64,000 bases of DNA from JAGTVG01 sp964543195 (GCA_964543195.1 CAZIXF010000002.1:160919-224918), one strand, 5' to 3'; counted from the stretch's first letter, positions 54,183-63,377 are shown. A program made the numbers and translations. The notes: a model not told the origin generated them from the letters alone.

Positions 54183-54380
54183 ACGATGAGTACGGGTAAA
54201 TCATCCGATGAGTGCTGATAATGAGTATTGATAATCGCAACTTCATTCCTTTTTAAAAAGGGACCTCACCTGAATGAAGGTTACACCGTGCAAAGCTTCC
54301 CTTGACTTAATGCTCCGGGCCCTATCAGGAACCCTGCCCATGATCTTTTCTGACAGATATCATGTTTCGAATTATTCCAA

Positions 54381-55112
54381 ATGATTATTTTTGACCGGTA
54401 TCCAGTTAATATTACGGTGGAAATCTCAAAATCATCAATACAGTGTACGGATTGCCGGATGAAGTCAAAGGCCGTAAGCATCCTTGATCCCGGTCAGCTG
54501 GAAATGCTGCAAAGCCATTGTTTGGAAGCCACCCTAAGCAAGGGAGAAACAGTCTTCAGGGAAGGGGCCAGGCCGGAAAAGATCGTTTTTCTGAGGGAAG
54601 GTTTTGCCAAACTTCATAAAAAAGGCATCAGAGGCAGGGATCAGATCCTCAAGATCGCCCGTCCCGGGTCCTATATTGGACTACAGTCTGTATTGGGTGG
54701 AAATCCGGGCCATTATTCTGCATCCGCGTTAACTGTTATCTCAACCTGCCTGATCGATATCGATGTATTCAAGGAGCTGATCCTGAAAAACGGCGGGTTC
54801 GCCACCGAAATACTGAATTTTATCTCGAATGAGGAACTGGGATATTTTCAGCGGTTTATTGATCTGAACCAGAAGCAACTTCCCGGCAGGCTCGCCGATG
54901 CGTTGATCTGTTTATCGGATGAGATTTTTCACAGCACCCGTTTTGAACTGCCCTTTACCAAAAACGACCTGGCCGCGCTCATCGGTTCCACCAGGGAAAG
55001 CGTTACAAGAACATTGAAAGATTTTAATGATGATGGTATTCTGGAAGTTTCCGGCCGGAATATTCGTATCCTGAATGTAGAAAAACTCCATAAAATAAGC
55101 CGGACCGGATAG
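54381..55112 (+). CDS. Crp/Fnr-family transcription regulator
   Basis: A 243-residue regulator. Near the N-terminus, CTDCRMK gives a C-x2-C pair seen in many Bacteroidota Crp/Fnr proteins; it is too few Cys for a classic FNR [4Fe-4S] site. The cyclic-nucleotide-type beta-roll spans about 40-150 (GETVFREGARPEKIVFLREGFAKLHKKG, ARPGSYIGL). A long helix then leads to a winged HTH, with FTKNDLAALIGSTRESVTRTLKDFNDDGIL (about 193-222) as the recognition region. Canonical cAMP-binding residues (the R-x-S-x-x pattern) are not seen, so the effector is unknown. It stands alone; no operator was identified. Confidence 0.85.
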   Translation: MIIFDRYPVNITVEISKSSIQCTDCRMKSKAVSILDPGQLEMLQSHCLEATLSKGETVFREGARPEKIVFLREGFAKLHKKGIRGRDQILKIARPGSYIGLQSVLGGNPGHYSASALTVISTCLIDIDVFKELILKNGGFATEILNFISNEELGYFQRFIDLNQKQLPGRLADALICLSDEIFHSTRFELPFTKNDLAALIGSTRESVTRTLKDFNDDGILEVSGRNIRILNVEKLHKISRTG

Positions 55113-55436
55113 ATCCCGTTCATTAGCTCTTTTTTGCGGTTTATTCCCGTACCATACCATTTGCCTTCACCCCTATACACACGTTCCGAATACCTGCCAT
55201 TTGCATATATCATTTATCCTTGGATTTCAAAGAAAAGCAAATTAAATTTGCGGTCCTGATGGTCATTGATATGCATTGATGGTATGTGGGCATGACAAAA
55301 TTAATTCTATCAGCGTACATGGCGGAACACGCATTCATTCGCCTACGTTTTGCTTCAGGGAAGTTTCGGCGGGCAAGTCGATAGACGGCAGGAACGTAAT
55401 ATTGATTATTGCTTTACAAGTTGTTCTTTTTATATT

Positions 55437-55525
55437 GCGCACGTGGCGGAACTGGTAGACGCGCCAGGTTGAGGGCCTGGTGGGAGTTAAATCCCGTGGA
55501 AGTTCGATTCTTCTCGTGCGCACCA
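55437..55525 (+). tRNA. tRNA-Leu (anticodon GAG)
   Basis: The acceptor stem GCGCACG pairs with CGTGCGC, followed by discriminator A and an encoded CCA (55523-55525). The D arm contains GGTAGACGC, the anticodon stem is CCAGG/CCTGG with loop TTGAGGG, giving GAG, the long type-II variable arm is TGGGAGTTAAATCCCGT, and the T loop is TTCGATT. All fit bacterial tRNA-Leu. An 8-bp tandem repeat begins 5 nt after the CCA. The 324 bp before it, back to the Crp/Fnr gene, hold nothing I can support. Confidence 0.96.
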
Positions 55526-55529
55526 AATT

Positions 55530-55585
55530 ATTTGGTGATTTGGCGATTTGGTGATTTAGTGATTTAGTGATTTGGCGATTTGGTG
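55530..55585. repeat. 8-bp tandem repeat (GATTTGGT/C) after tRNA-Leu
   Basis: Seven copies of GATTTGGT, GATTTGGC or GATTTAGT. The first three units and their lead-in are identical to the array at 41993, 13.5 kb away. Confidence 0.88.
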
Positions 55586-55662
55586 TCTCGTGATGAAAAA
55601 AACCCCGAATCGCAAGTCGAAAATCCGACTTACGGCTTCTTGCCACCGAACACCAACCCCTG

Positions 55663-55702
55663 CACCCTACACCCTACACCCTACACCCTACACCCTAAAC
55701 CC
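55663..55702. repeat. 7-bp tandem repeat (CACCCTA)
   Basis: Five to six copies of CACCCTA or AACCCTA, reading TAGGGTG on the other strand. It lies 8 nt from the alkaline phosphatase stop. A diverged inverted copy is at 42101-42117. Confidence 0.88.
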
Positions 55703-55710
55703 TTTGATTA

Positions 55711-56820
55711 CTAATCCAGCAGCTTTTTTATCTTATGAAATATATCTGAATTTTTATAGATCCCTGAGAATTCTTCCGCTCCGGGCCCGTATGCAAAAAC
55801 AGGGATCAGTGTGGCGGAATGACCTCCGGTGGCAAAAAGCGACTCTAGCTGATTATAGTCGGCACTCATCCCTTCGGCCTGGGCCGCTCCCAGGGTATAT
55901 CCGCCGGTTTCATGATCCGAAGTGACGACAACCAGGGTTTCTTCATTCTCTGCAGCAAAATCCAGTGCTTTTCCAATGACCTGGTCAAAATCCAGCATTT
56001 CGGCAATCACATAATCACCCTCATTGGCATGTCCTCCCCAGTCGATCTGTGAACTTTCCACCATCAGGAAAAACCCTTCAGGGTTTTCCGAAAGATAGTT
56101 TATCGATTTTTCTGTGGTCCGGGACAGGAAATCACCCCTTCCCTGATGAGCCGGAGGCAGGGCTCCCTCCGCAGCCAGCACGGCATATTTCTCTTCCGCA
56201 TTCAGGCTGCCCAAATCGTCTAAAGAGTTAAACACCTTAAACCCATGTTGTCTCAGCGAGTCGGTATAATTCAGGTTATCCTCACGATTTTCAAAGAAAT
56301 CACGTCCTCCACCCATGAAAATATCAATTTCCGAGCGGGTTAACTGGGCCGCAATGGTTTCTTCCATTCCCCTTGACTTCACATGGGCATAAAATGAAGC
56401 CGGTGTGGCATGGGTTATGGAAGAGGTGGCTACAACCCCGCTTTTATAACCACGGCGGCTCAGGATCTCGACAATATTTTCAATTTCAGTGGTATCGGTG
56501 TTGACCCCGATCGCACCGTTATAGGTACGCTCTCCACAGGAAAAAGCAGTACCCCCGGCGGCTGAATCGGTGATCTTATGACTGGTGGACGAGGTATTGA
56601 TCAAGCCGATATGTTTGAATCTTTCGAAATTTGTGGCATCACCGTTGAAATAAAAAGCAGAAGACACCTGGGAAACGCCCATTCCGTCGCCGATCAACAG
56701 GATTATGTTAAGCGGTTTCGCTGTTTCAAAGGCTTGTTCAACTGTTTTGGTCTGTTTTTGATCACAACCGGATAATTGCAGTATGGCAAGTGTTAAGAAA
56801 ATAATTATAATTCGTTTCAT
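55711..56820 (-). CDS. alkaline phosphatase lipoprotein (PhoA family)
   Basis: A 369-residue phosphomonoesterase, exported with a lipoprotein signal (ILQLSGCD, Cys about 19). LIGDGMGVSQ (metal Asp, about 44), KITDSAAGGTAFSCG with nucleophile Ser (about 86), ATPASFYAHVKSRG, VESSQIDWGGHANEGDY, TSDHETGGYTLG and GGHSATLIPVFAYGPGA give the full two-zinc/magnesium site set. It is shorter than E. coli PhoA (about 450), as many Bacteroidota members are. It releases phosphate from organic esters in the periplasm. It probably has its own promoter in the 450-bp gap upstream, which also carries the 66-bp-spaced repeats. Pho-box sequences were not recognised. Confidence 0.92.
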   Translation of the reverse strand: MKRIIIIFLTLAILQLSGCDQKQTKTVEQAFETAKPLNIILLIGDGMGVSQVSSAFYFNGDATNFERFKHIGLINTSSTSHKITDSAAGGTAFSCGERTYNGAIGVNTDTTEIENIVEILSRRGYKSGVVATSSITHATPASFYAHVKSRGMEETIAAQLTRSEIDIFMGGGRDFFENREDNLNYTDSLRQHGFKVFNSLDDLGSLNAEEKYAVLAAEGALPPAHQGRGDFLSRTTEKSINYLSENPEGFFLMVESSQIDWGGHANEGDYVIAEMLDFDQVIGKALDFAAENEETLVVVTSDHETGGYTLGAAQAEGMSADYNQLESLFATGGHSATLIPVFAYGPGAEEFSGIYKNSDIFHKIKKLLD

Positions 56821-56929
56821 GGATTATCCTGTATTTTTAATGAATAAAATTGAAGTTAGTTCGGTATTAATGACATTTATAAATGCTAATTAAACATTTT
56901 TCAGATTAAAAAATGGCTACAAGTGAAAA

Positions 56930-57096
56930 AATAACGGTCAAACACCGGTAGGGTTTAAACCTGTTATCCAAATCATAAACAACCGATAAGATGATCACAA
57001 CGGTCGAACACCTTTAGAATTTAAGCCACAATAACCGCAGAAAATGGCATTGCCACCCGGGAATAACGGTCGAACACCGGTAGGATTTAAATCCGG
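56930..57096. repeat. CRISPR-like set: three about 31-bp repeats at an exact 66-bp period
   Basis: The core ACGGTC begins at 56934, 57000 and 57066. Each repeat runs about 28-31 nt (AACACCGGTAGG then TTTAAA and CC); copies 1 and 3 are near-identical, and copy 2 has about six changes. The two intervening stretches of about 35 nt match no better than chance. No cas gene is in the window, and copy 2 is degenerate. It may be a decayed mini-array or an unrelated spaced repeat. Confidence 0.55.
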
Positions 57097-57269
57097 ATTG
57101 ATCAGATAACAGCCTTATATTTCCTGTTCGTTTCATGAGGTAATATTTTTTGTTCACGAAAGTTGATCGAAACTCTCTTATAATCTAAAGTAAATCCGCT
57201 AGCAACCCTGCTGAAATTTACTGATCCATTTTTTTCAGAAATCCTGTTTACATTAAAAAGATCTCCTGG

Positions 57270-58577
57270 TCATAATTCACTGAAATATTTCCTGGCTGCT
57301 TTTTTAACTTTCGGCGCCAGCAGGAGGGCTGATATCATGGTCGGGATAGCCATCAGGGCAAATATACCATCCACGAGGTTGATCACCACGTTCAGGCTGG
57401 TCACGGATGACAGAAAGATCCCAAGCAGATAGATATAATCATAGATATGCTTATTCCTGGCTCTGAAGACAAAGGTAAAGCATTTGGCTCCGTAATAGGG
57501 ATAGGCAAATAACGAAGTCAGGGCAAAGGAAAGAACACATACCATCAACAGGTTGATACCCGTTCCTGAGAGCACCTCACCAAATGCTGTGGCCGTGAGG
57601 GTGATGCCGTCGTCACCGGATGTTTTCCAGACCCCGCTGACGATAATGGCCAGTGCAGTTAGTGTACATACAATCAGTGTATCGATTGCCGGTCCGAGCA
57701 TGGCTACCAGGCCTTCCCTTATGGGTTCATTGGTCTTTGCCGCACTGTGGGCCATGGGAGCCGTACCGAGACCGGCTTCATTGGAGAATGTGCCTCTTTT
57801 TACACCGGTAATGATCAGTTGCCCCAGGGCGCCTCCCAGGACGGCGTTTCCACTGAAGGCATCGGTAAAAATGAGTCCAAAGGCAGGCAGGATGTATTCA
57901 GACTTAATGACAAGGATAATGATCACTGCCAAAAAATAAACTGCAACCATAAAGGGCACGAGCCTGCCGGCTACACTTCCAATCCTTTTAATACCCCCGA
58001 ATATTACAATGCCCGATATCAACGTTAAAATCACCCCCATTGTTATATTGATCAGAATGGGATGATCGATCCCTGCCGGAATAAGATAAAGGTCACGGAC
58101 GGCCTGGGTAAGCTGGTTGGCCTGAAACAGGGGTAACACCCCGATCATTCCGGCCAGGGAAAAGAAGATGGCCAGCGGTCTCCAGTTCTTCCCGAGCCCC
58201 TCAGTGATTACGTACATGGGGCCGCCCTGCAGATCCCCTTTTTCATCTTTTTTCCTGTACATTACCGCCAGCGAACAGGTGAAAAATTTGGTGGCCATTC
58301 CCACAAAGGCACTTACCCACATCCAGAACACGGCACCGGGACCTCCGGTGGTTATGGCTACCGCAACACCACTTATATTGCCCATTCCTACCGTTGAAGC
58401 CAGCGCCGTGGATAAGGCCTGGAAGTGATTGATATCACCGGGATCGGTGGATTTATCGTATTTGCCGGACAAAACATTCAATGCATGTCCGAAATACCGG
58501 AACGGAACAAGACCCGAATAAGCGAAAAAGAACAGCCCTCCACCCACAAGAAGTATCAGGAGGGGCATGCCCCACAT
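57270..58577 (-). CDS. alanine/glycine:cation symporter (AGCS family)
   Basis: A 435-residue membrane transporter with about 10-11 helices. The family signatures are strong: HFQALSTALASTVGMGNISGVAVAITTGGPGAVFWMW, GGPMYVITEGLG, GVKRGTFSNEAGLGTAPMAHSAA and YPYYGAKC. It imports alanine or glycine with Na+. The ATG at 58577 (MWGMPLLIL) leaves a short N-terminus. Thirteen in-frame codons upstream (NEIGGYIIEFSEL) look like the family's usual first residues, but a TAA precedes them and no ATG, GTG or TTG is present, so the gene may use an unusual start such as ATT or have lost it. It is divergent from the GH3 gene. Confidence 0.9.
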   Translation of the reverse strand: MWGMPLLILLVGGGLFFFAYSGLVPFRYFGHALNVLSGKYDKSTDPGDINHFQALSTALASTVGMGNISGVAVAITTGGPGAVFWMWVSAFVGMATKFFTCSLAVMYRKKDEKGDLQGGPMYVITEGLGKNWRPLAIFFSLAGMIGVLPLFQANQLTQAVRDLYLIPAGIDHPILINITMGVILTLISGIVIFGGIKRIGSVAGRLVPFMVAVYFLAVIIILVIKSEYILPAFGLIFTDAFSGNAVLGGALGQLIITGVKRGTFSNEAGLGTAPMAHSAAKTNEPIREGLVAMLGPAIDTLIVCTLTALAIIVSGVWKTSGDDGITLTATAFGEVLSGTGINLLMVCVLSFALTSLFAYPYYGAKCFTFVFRARNKHIYDYIYLLGIFLSSVTSLNVVINLVDGIFALMAIPTMISALLLAPKVKKAARKYFSEL

Positions 58578-58708
58578 TAATTCGCTGAATTCAATAATAT
58601 ATCCGCCGATTTCGTTAATTTAGTTGTAAGCTTAGCCCTGTTAAATTATTCGTATTAAACAACAGCCGATTTTGGCCAAATTAACACATTCTAATTTTCT
58701 TATAAAAA

Positions 58709-58738
58709 CTTGCATTATAAGTATTTTTTATATTTTTG
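58709..58738 (+). promoter_or_regulatory. candidate promoter of the GH3 gene
   Basis: TATTTTTG at 58731-58738 fits the -7 consensus TAnnTTTG. CTTG at 58709-58712 is an imperfect -33 box with an 18-nt spacer. The ATG is 35 nt downstream. Confidence 0.28.
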
Positions 58739-58773
58739 ATAATTAATTTCCAAGGGTTTATCAGGGAGCTAAC

Positions 58774-61071
58774 ATGAAAATCAGTTACATAGACACAATA
58801 GTTTTTATTGTCCTCATTTTAATTGGCTGTAAAAACCGTTATTCAGACGATCCAAGAGACCTATCAATATTTGAACGCATTACCCATGAGCGTACGGACA
58901 ATGATGAGATGGAAGATTTTATCGATAGTCTTCTTCTTCGTATGACCCTGACCGAAAAGATCGGTCAGATGACCCAATTGAATGAAGCTTTTTTCGGAGT
59001 GGATGAAGCTATGGTTGAAGGTACCGGTGGTCAGGCTGCAGTTATAGATTCGGCCAGGCTGGCTTCGGTAATTCAGAAATATCAGATCGGTTCCTTTCTT
59101 ACCGGGGGGGCGAGAACACCCGAAGAATGGTATGCCATAGGAAGTCGTTTGCAGGAGATCAATCTGGCCCACACTTCACATAAAATCCCCATGATTTTCG
59201 GGATCGACCATGTGCATGGCACGAATTATATCTATGGCGGTACCATTTTCCCTCATGAGATCAACATTGGTGCTACATTCAATCCTGAATTTGCCCGTAT
59301 GATGGGTGAATATACGGTGAAGGAAGCTGCCCACCTGGGTCATCACTGGAATTTTGCTCCCGTGCTGGGTATAGGCACCAATAAACTCTGGCCCAGGTTA
59401 TATGAAACGTTCGGTGAAGATACACACCTGGCCACCATTATGGGCAGGGAATATGTTAGGGGACTTCAGGAAACTTCTGTCGGTGATTACAGGATGGCTG
59501 CCTGTGCAAAACATTTTCTGGGCTACTCACTTCCCAATACCGGATGGGACCGGACACCGGCAGATATAGCTCCTCAACGATTACAGGAACAACTCATTCC
59601 TCCTTTTCAGGCTGCTATTGATGCCGGAGTGTATACCGTAATGGCCAATTCGGCTGAGATCAATGGCAAACCGGTGCATGGTTCCTATTATTTTCTCACT
59701 ACCCTTCTCCGGGACCAGTTGAGGTTCGAAGGCGTGGTGATCACGGATTATGAAGATATTATCAAACTGCACAGGGAACACCGGGTAACTGAAAACGAAA
59801 AGGAATCGACTTACAAGGCGGTGATGGCCGGCATCGATATGGCCATGACCCCCACCACCACCGATTTCTGCGATTATCTGAAAGAACTGGTACGGGAAGA
59901 CCGGATCCCGGAAGAAAGGATCGATCTGTCCGTGCTGCGGACCCTCAGGCTAAAATACCGATTGGGTTTGTTTGACAATCCCTATCCCACGGAGCGGTAT
60001 TTCGATGAGGTGGGATCGGCAGAAGCTCATAAAGCAGCAAGGGATGCAGCCGCCGAATCAATCGTCCTTTTGAAAAACGAACGGAACCTGCTGCCCCTGA
60101 TCCGTCCCGGAAAACTGGTGGTAGTAGGTAAAAATGCGGATTCCGGGATGGCCTTGTGCGGGGGGTGGACTTATTCCTGGCAGGGTAACGATGAAACCCT
60201 ATATCCGGATTCCATAAAAACCGTGGTGCAGGCGCTGGAAGAGGAGTATGACAATACGAGGATCGTATTAACGGATCAGCGGTCGCTTAACTGGCATGCC
60301 AGGACCGCGGATGCTATTGTGGTGGTTACGGGTGAAAGTCCCTACGCTGAAGGATGGGGGAATATTGATAACCTTGAGCTTCCCGAAGAAGAAATAGACC
60401 TGATTGAAACAGCGGTCAATACCGGGAAGCCCGTTATATTGATCCTGCTGGAAGGTCGTCCCCGTATTATTGAAACACTGTTTGATGAGTGTGAATCCGT
60501 GATCTTCGCCGGTCTTCCCGGCATGTTCGGAGGTGAGGCCCTGGCCGGCATATTGAAAGGCAGGATCAATCCCAGTGGTAAAATGTCCATAACCTATCCC
60601 TTCAGAACGGGTCATATCATACCGTATAATCATAAGCATATGGTATTTTCAAATCTTAATGTGTATAATGAGGATGTTCAACGATATACCATTGGTGAAT
60701 TCGGAACCGGTATGAGTTACACAAGGTATGAATATGCTGATCTTACCCTGAGTGATACGCTGATATACGAAAACGAAAATATCGAGGTGTCGGTGGTGGT
60801 CAGGAATACCGGTCAAAGGGAGGGCAAAGAAGCCGTGTTGTGGTATATATCCGATGAAGTGGGCACGTTTACCCGGCCTGTCAGGGAGCTGGTTCATTTT
60901 CAAAAGCAGTTCCTGCTTCCCGGTGAGAAGAAAGAATATAAATTCAAAATTGATCCTCAGCAGCATCTAAGCTTCCCGGATGAAAGAGGCGAACTACAGC
61001 TTGAACCCGGTTATTTCACTCTGCAGGTGGGTGATCTGACGGCCCGGTTCAAGCTTGAAGAAAAGGACTGA
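58774..61071 (+). CDS. GH3 beta-glucosidase-type lipoprotein
   Basis: A 765-residue exported hydrolase. The signal ends VLILIGCKN (Cys about 19). The N-terminal TIM barrel has LTLTEKIGQMTQL, FGIDHVHGTNYI, WNFAPVLGIG and ACAKHFLGYS, with nucleophile Asp in VVITDYEDII (about 326). The alpha/beta sandwich has RDAAAESIVLLKNERNLLPL and VVVTGESPYAEGWGN (candidate acid/base Glu, about 520). A C-terminal fibronectin-III-like domain (IEVSVVVRNTGQREGKEAV) completes the BglX-like three-domain layout. TDYED in place of the usual SDW resembles the exo-glucanase (ExoP/barley ExoI) side of GH3. It acts in the periplasm or at the surface on beta-gluco-oligosaccharides. Confidence 0.93.
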   Translation: MKISYIDTIVFIVLILIGCKNRYSDDPRDLSIFERITHERTDNDEMEDFIDSLLLRMTLTEKIGQMTQLNEAFFGVDEAMVEGTGGQAAVIDSARLASVIQKYQIGSFLTGGARTPEEWYAIGSRLQEINLAHTSHKIPMIFGIDHVHGTNYIYGGTIFPHEINIGATFNPEFARMMGEYTVKEAAHLGHHWNFAPVLGIGTNKLWPRLYETFGEDTHLATIMGREYVRGLQETSVGDYRMAACAKHFLGYSLPNTGWDRTPADIAPQRLQEQLIPPFQAAIDAGVYTVMANSAEINGKPVHGSYYFLTTLLRDQLRFEGVVITDYEDIIKLHREHRVTENEKESTYKAVMAGIDMAMTPTTTDFCDYLKELVREDRIPEERIDLSVLRTLRLKYRLGLFDNPYPTERYFDEVGSAEAHKAARDAAAESIVLLKNERNLLPLIRPGKLVVVGKNADSGMALCGGWTYSWQGNDETLYPDSIKTVVQALEEEYDNTRIVLTDQRSLNWHARTADAIVVVTGESPYAEGWGNIDNLELPEEEIDLIETAVNTGKPVILILLEGRPRIIETLFDECESVIFAGLPGMFGGEALAGILKGRINPSGKMSITYPFRTGHIIPYNHKHMVFSNLNVYNEDVQRYTIGEFGTGMSYTRYEYADLTLSDTLIYENENIEVSVVVRNTGQREGKEAVLWYISDEVGTFTRPVRELVHFQKQFLLPGEKKEYKFKIDPQQHLSFPDERGELQLEPGYFTLQVGDLTARFKLEEKD

Positions 61072-61160
61072 GGACCTTACCACTGTCGATTTGAACAATC
61101 TTCTCAGGAAACCAATTCAATTATGTCCTTACACTGAGATTCCCGAAGTGTCTGAAACCC

Positions 61161-61191
61161 CTCAGGAATGATCTAAAGATCATTCGGGGGC
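61161..61191. terminator. hairpin after the GH3 gene
   Basis: GAATGATC and GATCATTC form a perfect 8-bp stem with loop TAAA (61166-61185), extended by CCCC/GGGGG pairing with bulges. There is no T-run. The rest of the 313-bp gap to 61385 holds nothing I can support. Confidence 0.45.
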
Positions 61192-61384
61192 CTCAGGATA
61201 GGGAATCAAAAAGCGCGACCGAATTCCCCCGGAAACTCATTTCCGTATAACCAAATAAGCAAACCGTTCATTTATGAACACAAATTCATTGCTAAAATCA
61301 TATGCAACATTCAGATTACCAGGATAATACAAATTCTGGCACAGGCTTGGCAATAACATATCATGAAACCAAAGAAAATATGCC

Positions 61385-61744
61385 ATGAATACAATAATGA
61401 CAATTCTCCTTACGGTTCTGGTTGCTTCAACAGCCTCTACCAATCCCTTCGACAGTTCGAAAAAAGCTGCGATATCGTCGGGTACGGCAGAGGAAGAATT
61501 TATTCGGGGATGTATCGACAGTCAATTCGGTAATACAAACCTGACGATCGATCTCTATTGCCCCGAGGTGATTGTGATTGACCGGGAATTGAACAGGGTG
61601 GTTTCCGGAAATGAGGAAAACGACCGTGTTTCACAACTGATCCGGCAATCCGGCTACCTGACCACGGTACACGATACAAAATACTTCCTGCTGGACTATA
61701 CCGAGCCGGTTCATGAGCAGAGTCTTACGGGAATTGCTGATTAA
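61385..61744 (+). CDS. small exported protein, function unknown
   Basis: A 119-residue protein with a weak signal peptide (MNTIMTILLTVLVASTASTN) and two Cys in the mature part (RGCIDSQFG, DLYCPEVIVI) that could form a disulfide. No family is recognised. Codon use and the position between the GH3 gene and the convergent CDF transporter (6 nt between stops) are compatible with a real gene. There are no clear promoter or Shine-Dalgarno signals, so confidence is limited. Confidence 0.5.
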   Translation: MNTIMTILLTVLVASTASTNPFDSSKKAAISSGTAEEEFIRGCIDSQFGNTNLTIDLYCPEVIVIDRELNRVVSGNEENDRVSQLIRQSGYLTTVHDTKYFLLDYTEPVHEQSLTGIAD

Positions 61745-61750
61745 GAAATC

Positions 61751-62680
61751 TCATTGCAGGGAGTCACCCTGACTGATCAGAGCCTCGTTGCAGGGAACCC
61801 CGAATTCGGGTTGAAAGGTAGTATGATGAATATTATAGTTTTTGTCTAAATATTTTCTCATTTTCTCCATGATCGAACAGGCTTCCCTGATGGTGATGTT
61901 TTCCTCGAAGGCCACATGGGCTTCGAACATAATGGTGTTTTCATTCAATTGCCAGGCATGTGCATGATGGATGTTGTTTATCTCATTGAAGCCCGTAAGC
62001 TTTTCTGCGATTTCCTCGATATCAATACCTTTTGGAGTAAACTGCATCAATACTTTTAAACTCTGGCTTACCAGCCTCCATCCGAAGATGATCAGGTAAA
62101 TAGCAATAAAGACAGATAATATCGGGTCGATGATGGTAATGCCGAAAAAATAAATGGCCGCCCCCCCGGCAAGCACCGCAATGGATGACAACATATCCGT
62201 GAAAAGATGCAGGTAGGCCGATTTGATGTTGATATTGGACCTCGAATCCTTATAGATCACCAGCACGCTCAGGCCGTTCATTACAATACTGAAACCGGCC
62301 AGCGCCATGACAAGCACCGAATCGATCCCGGTCTCCGGCGAAAAAAATATGCGGTCGACCGACTCATAGATAATATAAGCAGCCACCACAAGAAGAAAGG
62401 AAGAGTTTACAAAAGCGGCAATGATCTCAGCCCGTTTATAACCGAATGTCTGTTGCTTGGTGGATTGTTTTTTGGTTAGCTTGTTGGCTATATAACTGAT
62501 GAGAAGGGAGGAGGTATCGGTGAAGTTGTGAAAAGCATCCGAAAGCAGGGCCAGTGAATTGGCAAAAATGGCTCCGACAATCTGGGCCACCGTGATCAGC
62601 AGATTCAGCACGATGGTTATGATCAGGTTCCTGCCCCTGAGGTTTATTTCATCATGCGAATGGTCCGAATGGGTATGCAT
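61751..62680 (-). CDS. cation diffusion facilitator (CDF) metal efflux protein
   Basis: A 309-residue inner-membrane antiporter with six helices. The His-rich N-terminus (MHTHSDHSHDE) is typical of zinc exporters. SLALLSDAFHNFTD in helix 2 and YLHLFTDMLSSIAV in helix 5 carry the H-x3-D/D-x3-D metal sites. The last about 90 residues form the cytoplasmic ferredoxin-like domain (INNIHHAHAWQLNENTIMFEAHV), with its His residues. It exports Zn2+ (or Co2+/Cd2+) using the proton gradient, like ZitB/CzcD. It follows the DUF2459 gene on the same strand by 36 nt, so the two may share a transcript. Confidence 0.93.
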   Translation of the reverse strand: MHTHSDHSHDEINLRGRNLIITIVLNLLITVAQIVGAIFANSLALLSDAFHNFTDTSSLLISYIANKLTKKQSTKQQTFGYKRAEIIAAFVNSSFLLVVAAYIIYESVDRIFFSPETGIDSVLVMALAGFSIVMNGLSVLVIYKDSRSNINIKSAYLHLFTDMLSSIAVLAGGAAIYFFGITIIDPILSVFIAIYLIIFGWRLVSQSLKVLMQFTPKGIDIEEIAEKLTGFNEINNIHHAHAWQLNENTIMFEAHVAFEENITIREACSIMEKMRKYLDKNYNIHHTTFQPEFGVPCNEALISQGDSLQ

Positions 62681-62716
62681 CGCCTGCGTTTGTCCTCCTG
62701 AAGCAAAAATAAGGCT

Positions 62717-63370
62717 TTATTCTTTAATTTTAGAAACCTGGTAAAGAATAGCCTTATCAAAGGGCGACCAGACACAGGTGCGGATACCGGTTTTTTTCAT
62801 TCCCCGATTGGTCCATATATTACAGGTATTGAACAAGTGAAATTGATAAACCGATTCAAAAAAGAGATCGTCCGGGCCGTAACCGGGATGATCGATCCGT
62901 ACCGGCCGACCCCCGCTATTAAGCAAGAAGGAGTTTCTAATATACGCGTTTAACCGTATATATTCCTTTCTGCTCAGTCTGACTTTTTTAGTCAGTTCAT
63001 CCTCCACAGGCTTTCCCCACAGGGTGACGTGCATGGCCGATCCACTTGGCGTGAAAACGGCTACTACAGCAGTTTTAAAAGTAAGATCTTTCCATTCCGG
63101 AGTGTTCAGATAAAATCCTTTATCTCCCCATCCAAAAGCGATATAGGGAGCCTGGTCCAGGACCGGGCCGAAATTTTGACCTTGAAAGAAAGCCCGCCAG
63201 TTGATCCCTGCCGTATTTATGGGTACCACGAAGTCGGTATGCACACCATTTGAGGATATAAAGATCTCGATGCCTTCTTCCGATGGCCTGAAATCCCGGT
63301 TCACCGGTATCCAGCCAAGAAGAAGGGAGTAATAAAGATACAGCAGGATTTTAACGAAAAGGTTAATCAA
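62717..63370 (-). CDS. DUF2459 (TIGR02117-type) exported protein
   Basis: A 217-residue protein with a single N-terminal hydrophobic segment (MINLFVKILLYLYYSLLLGW). IFISSNGVHTDFVVPI, IAFGWGDKGFYLNTPEW and FNTCNIWTNRGMKKTGIRTCVWSPFD are the conserved motifs of DUF2459. The catalytic-looking Cys/His/Asn-rich pattern is suggestive, but no activity is assigned to the family that I know of. It starts 7 nt after the stop of the hydrolase remnant on the same strand and precedes the CDF exporter. It is probably periplasmic or membrane-anchored. Confidence 0.85.
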   Translation of the reverse strand: MINLFVKILLYLYYSLLLGWIPVNRDFRPSEEGIEIFISSNGVHTDFVVPINTAGINWRAFFQGQNFGPVLDQAPYIAFGWGDKGFYLNTPEWKDLTFKTAVVAVFTPSGSAMHVTLWGKPVEDELTKKVRLSRKEYIRLNAYIRNSFLLNSGGRPVRIDHPGYGPDDLFFESVYQFHLFNTCNIWTNRGMKKTGIRTCVWSPFDKAILYQVSKIKE

Positions 63371-63377
63371 ACCGGAT

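Noticed and set aside
55276..55458. 60-codon plus-strand frame running into tRNA-Leu
   Set aside because: It ends inside the tRNA gene and has no recognisable protein features.
55663..55702. CACCCTA repeats as a telomere
   Set aside because: They are short, internal to the chromosome and flanked by genes; the resemblance to telomeric heptamers is coincidental.
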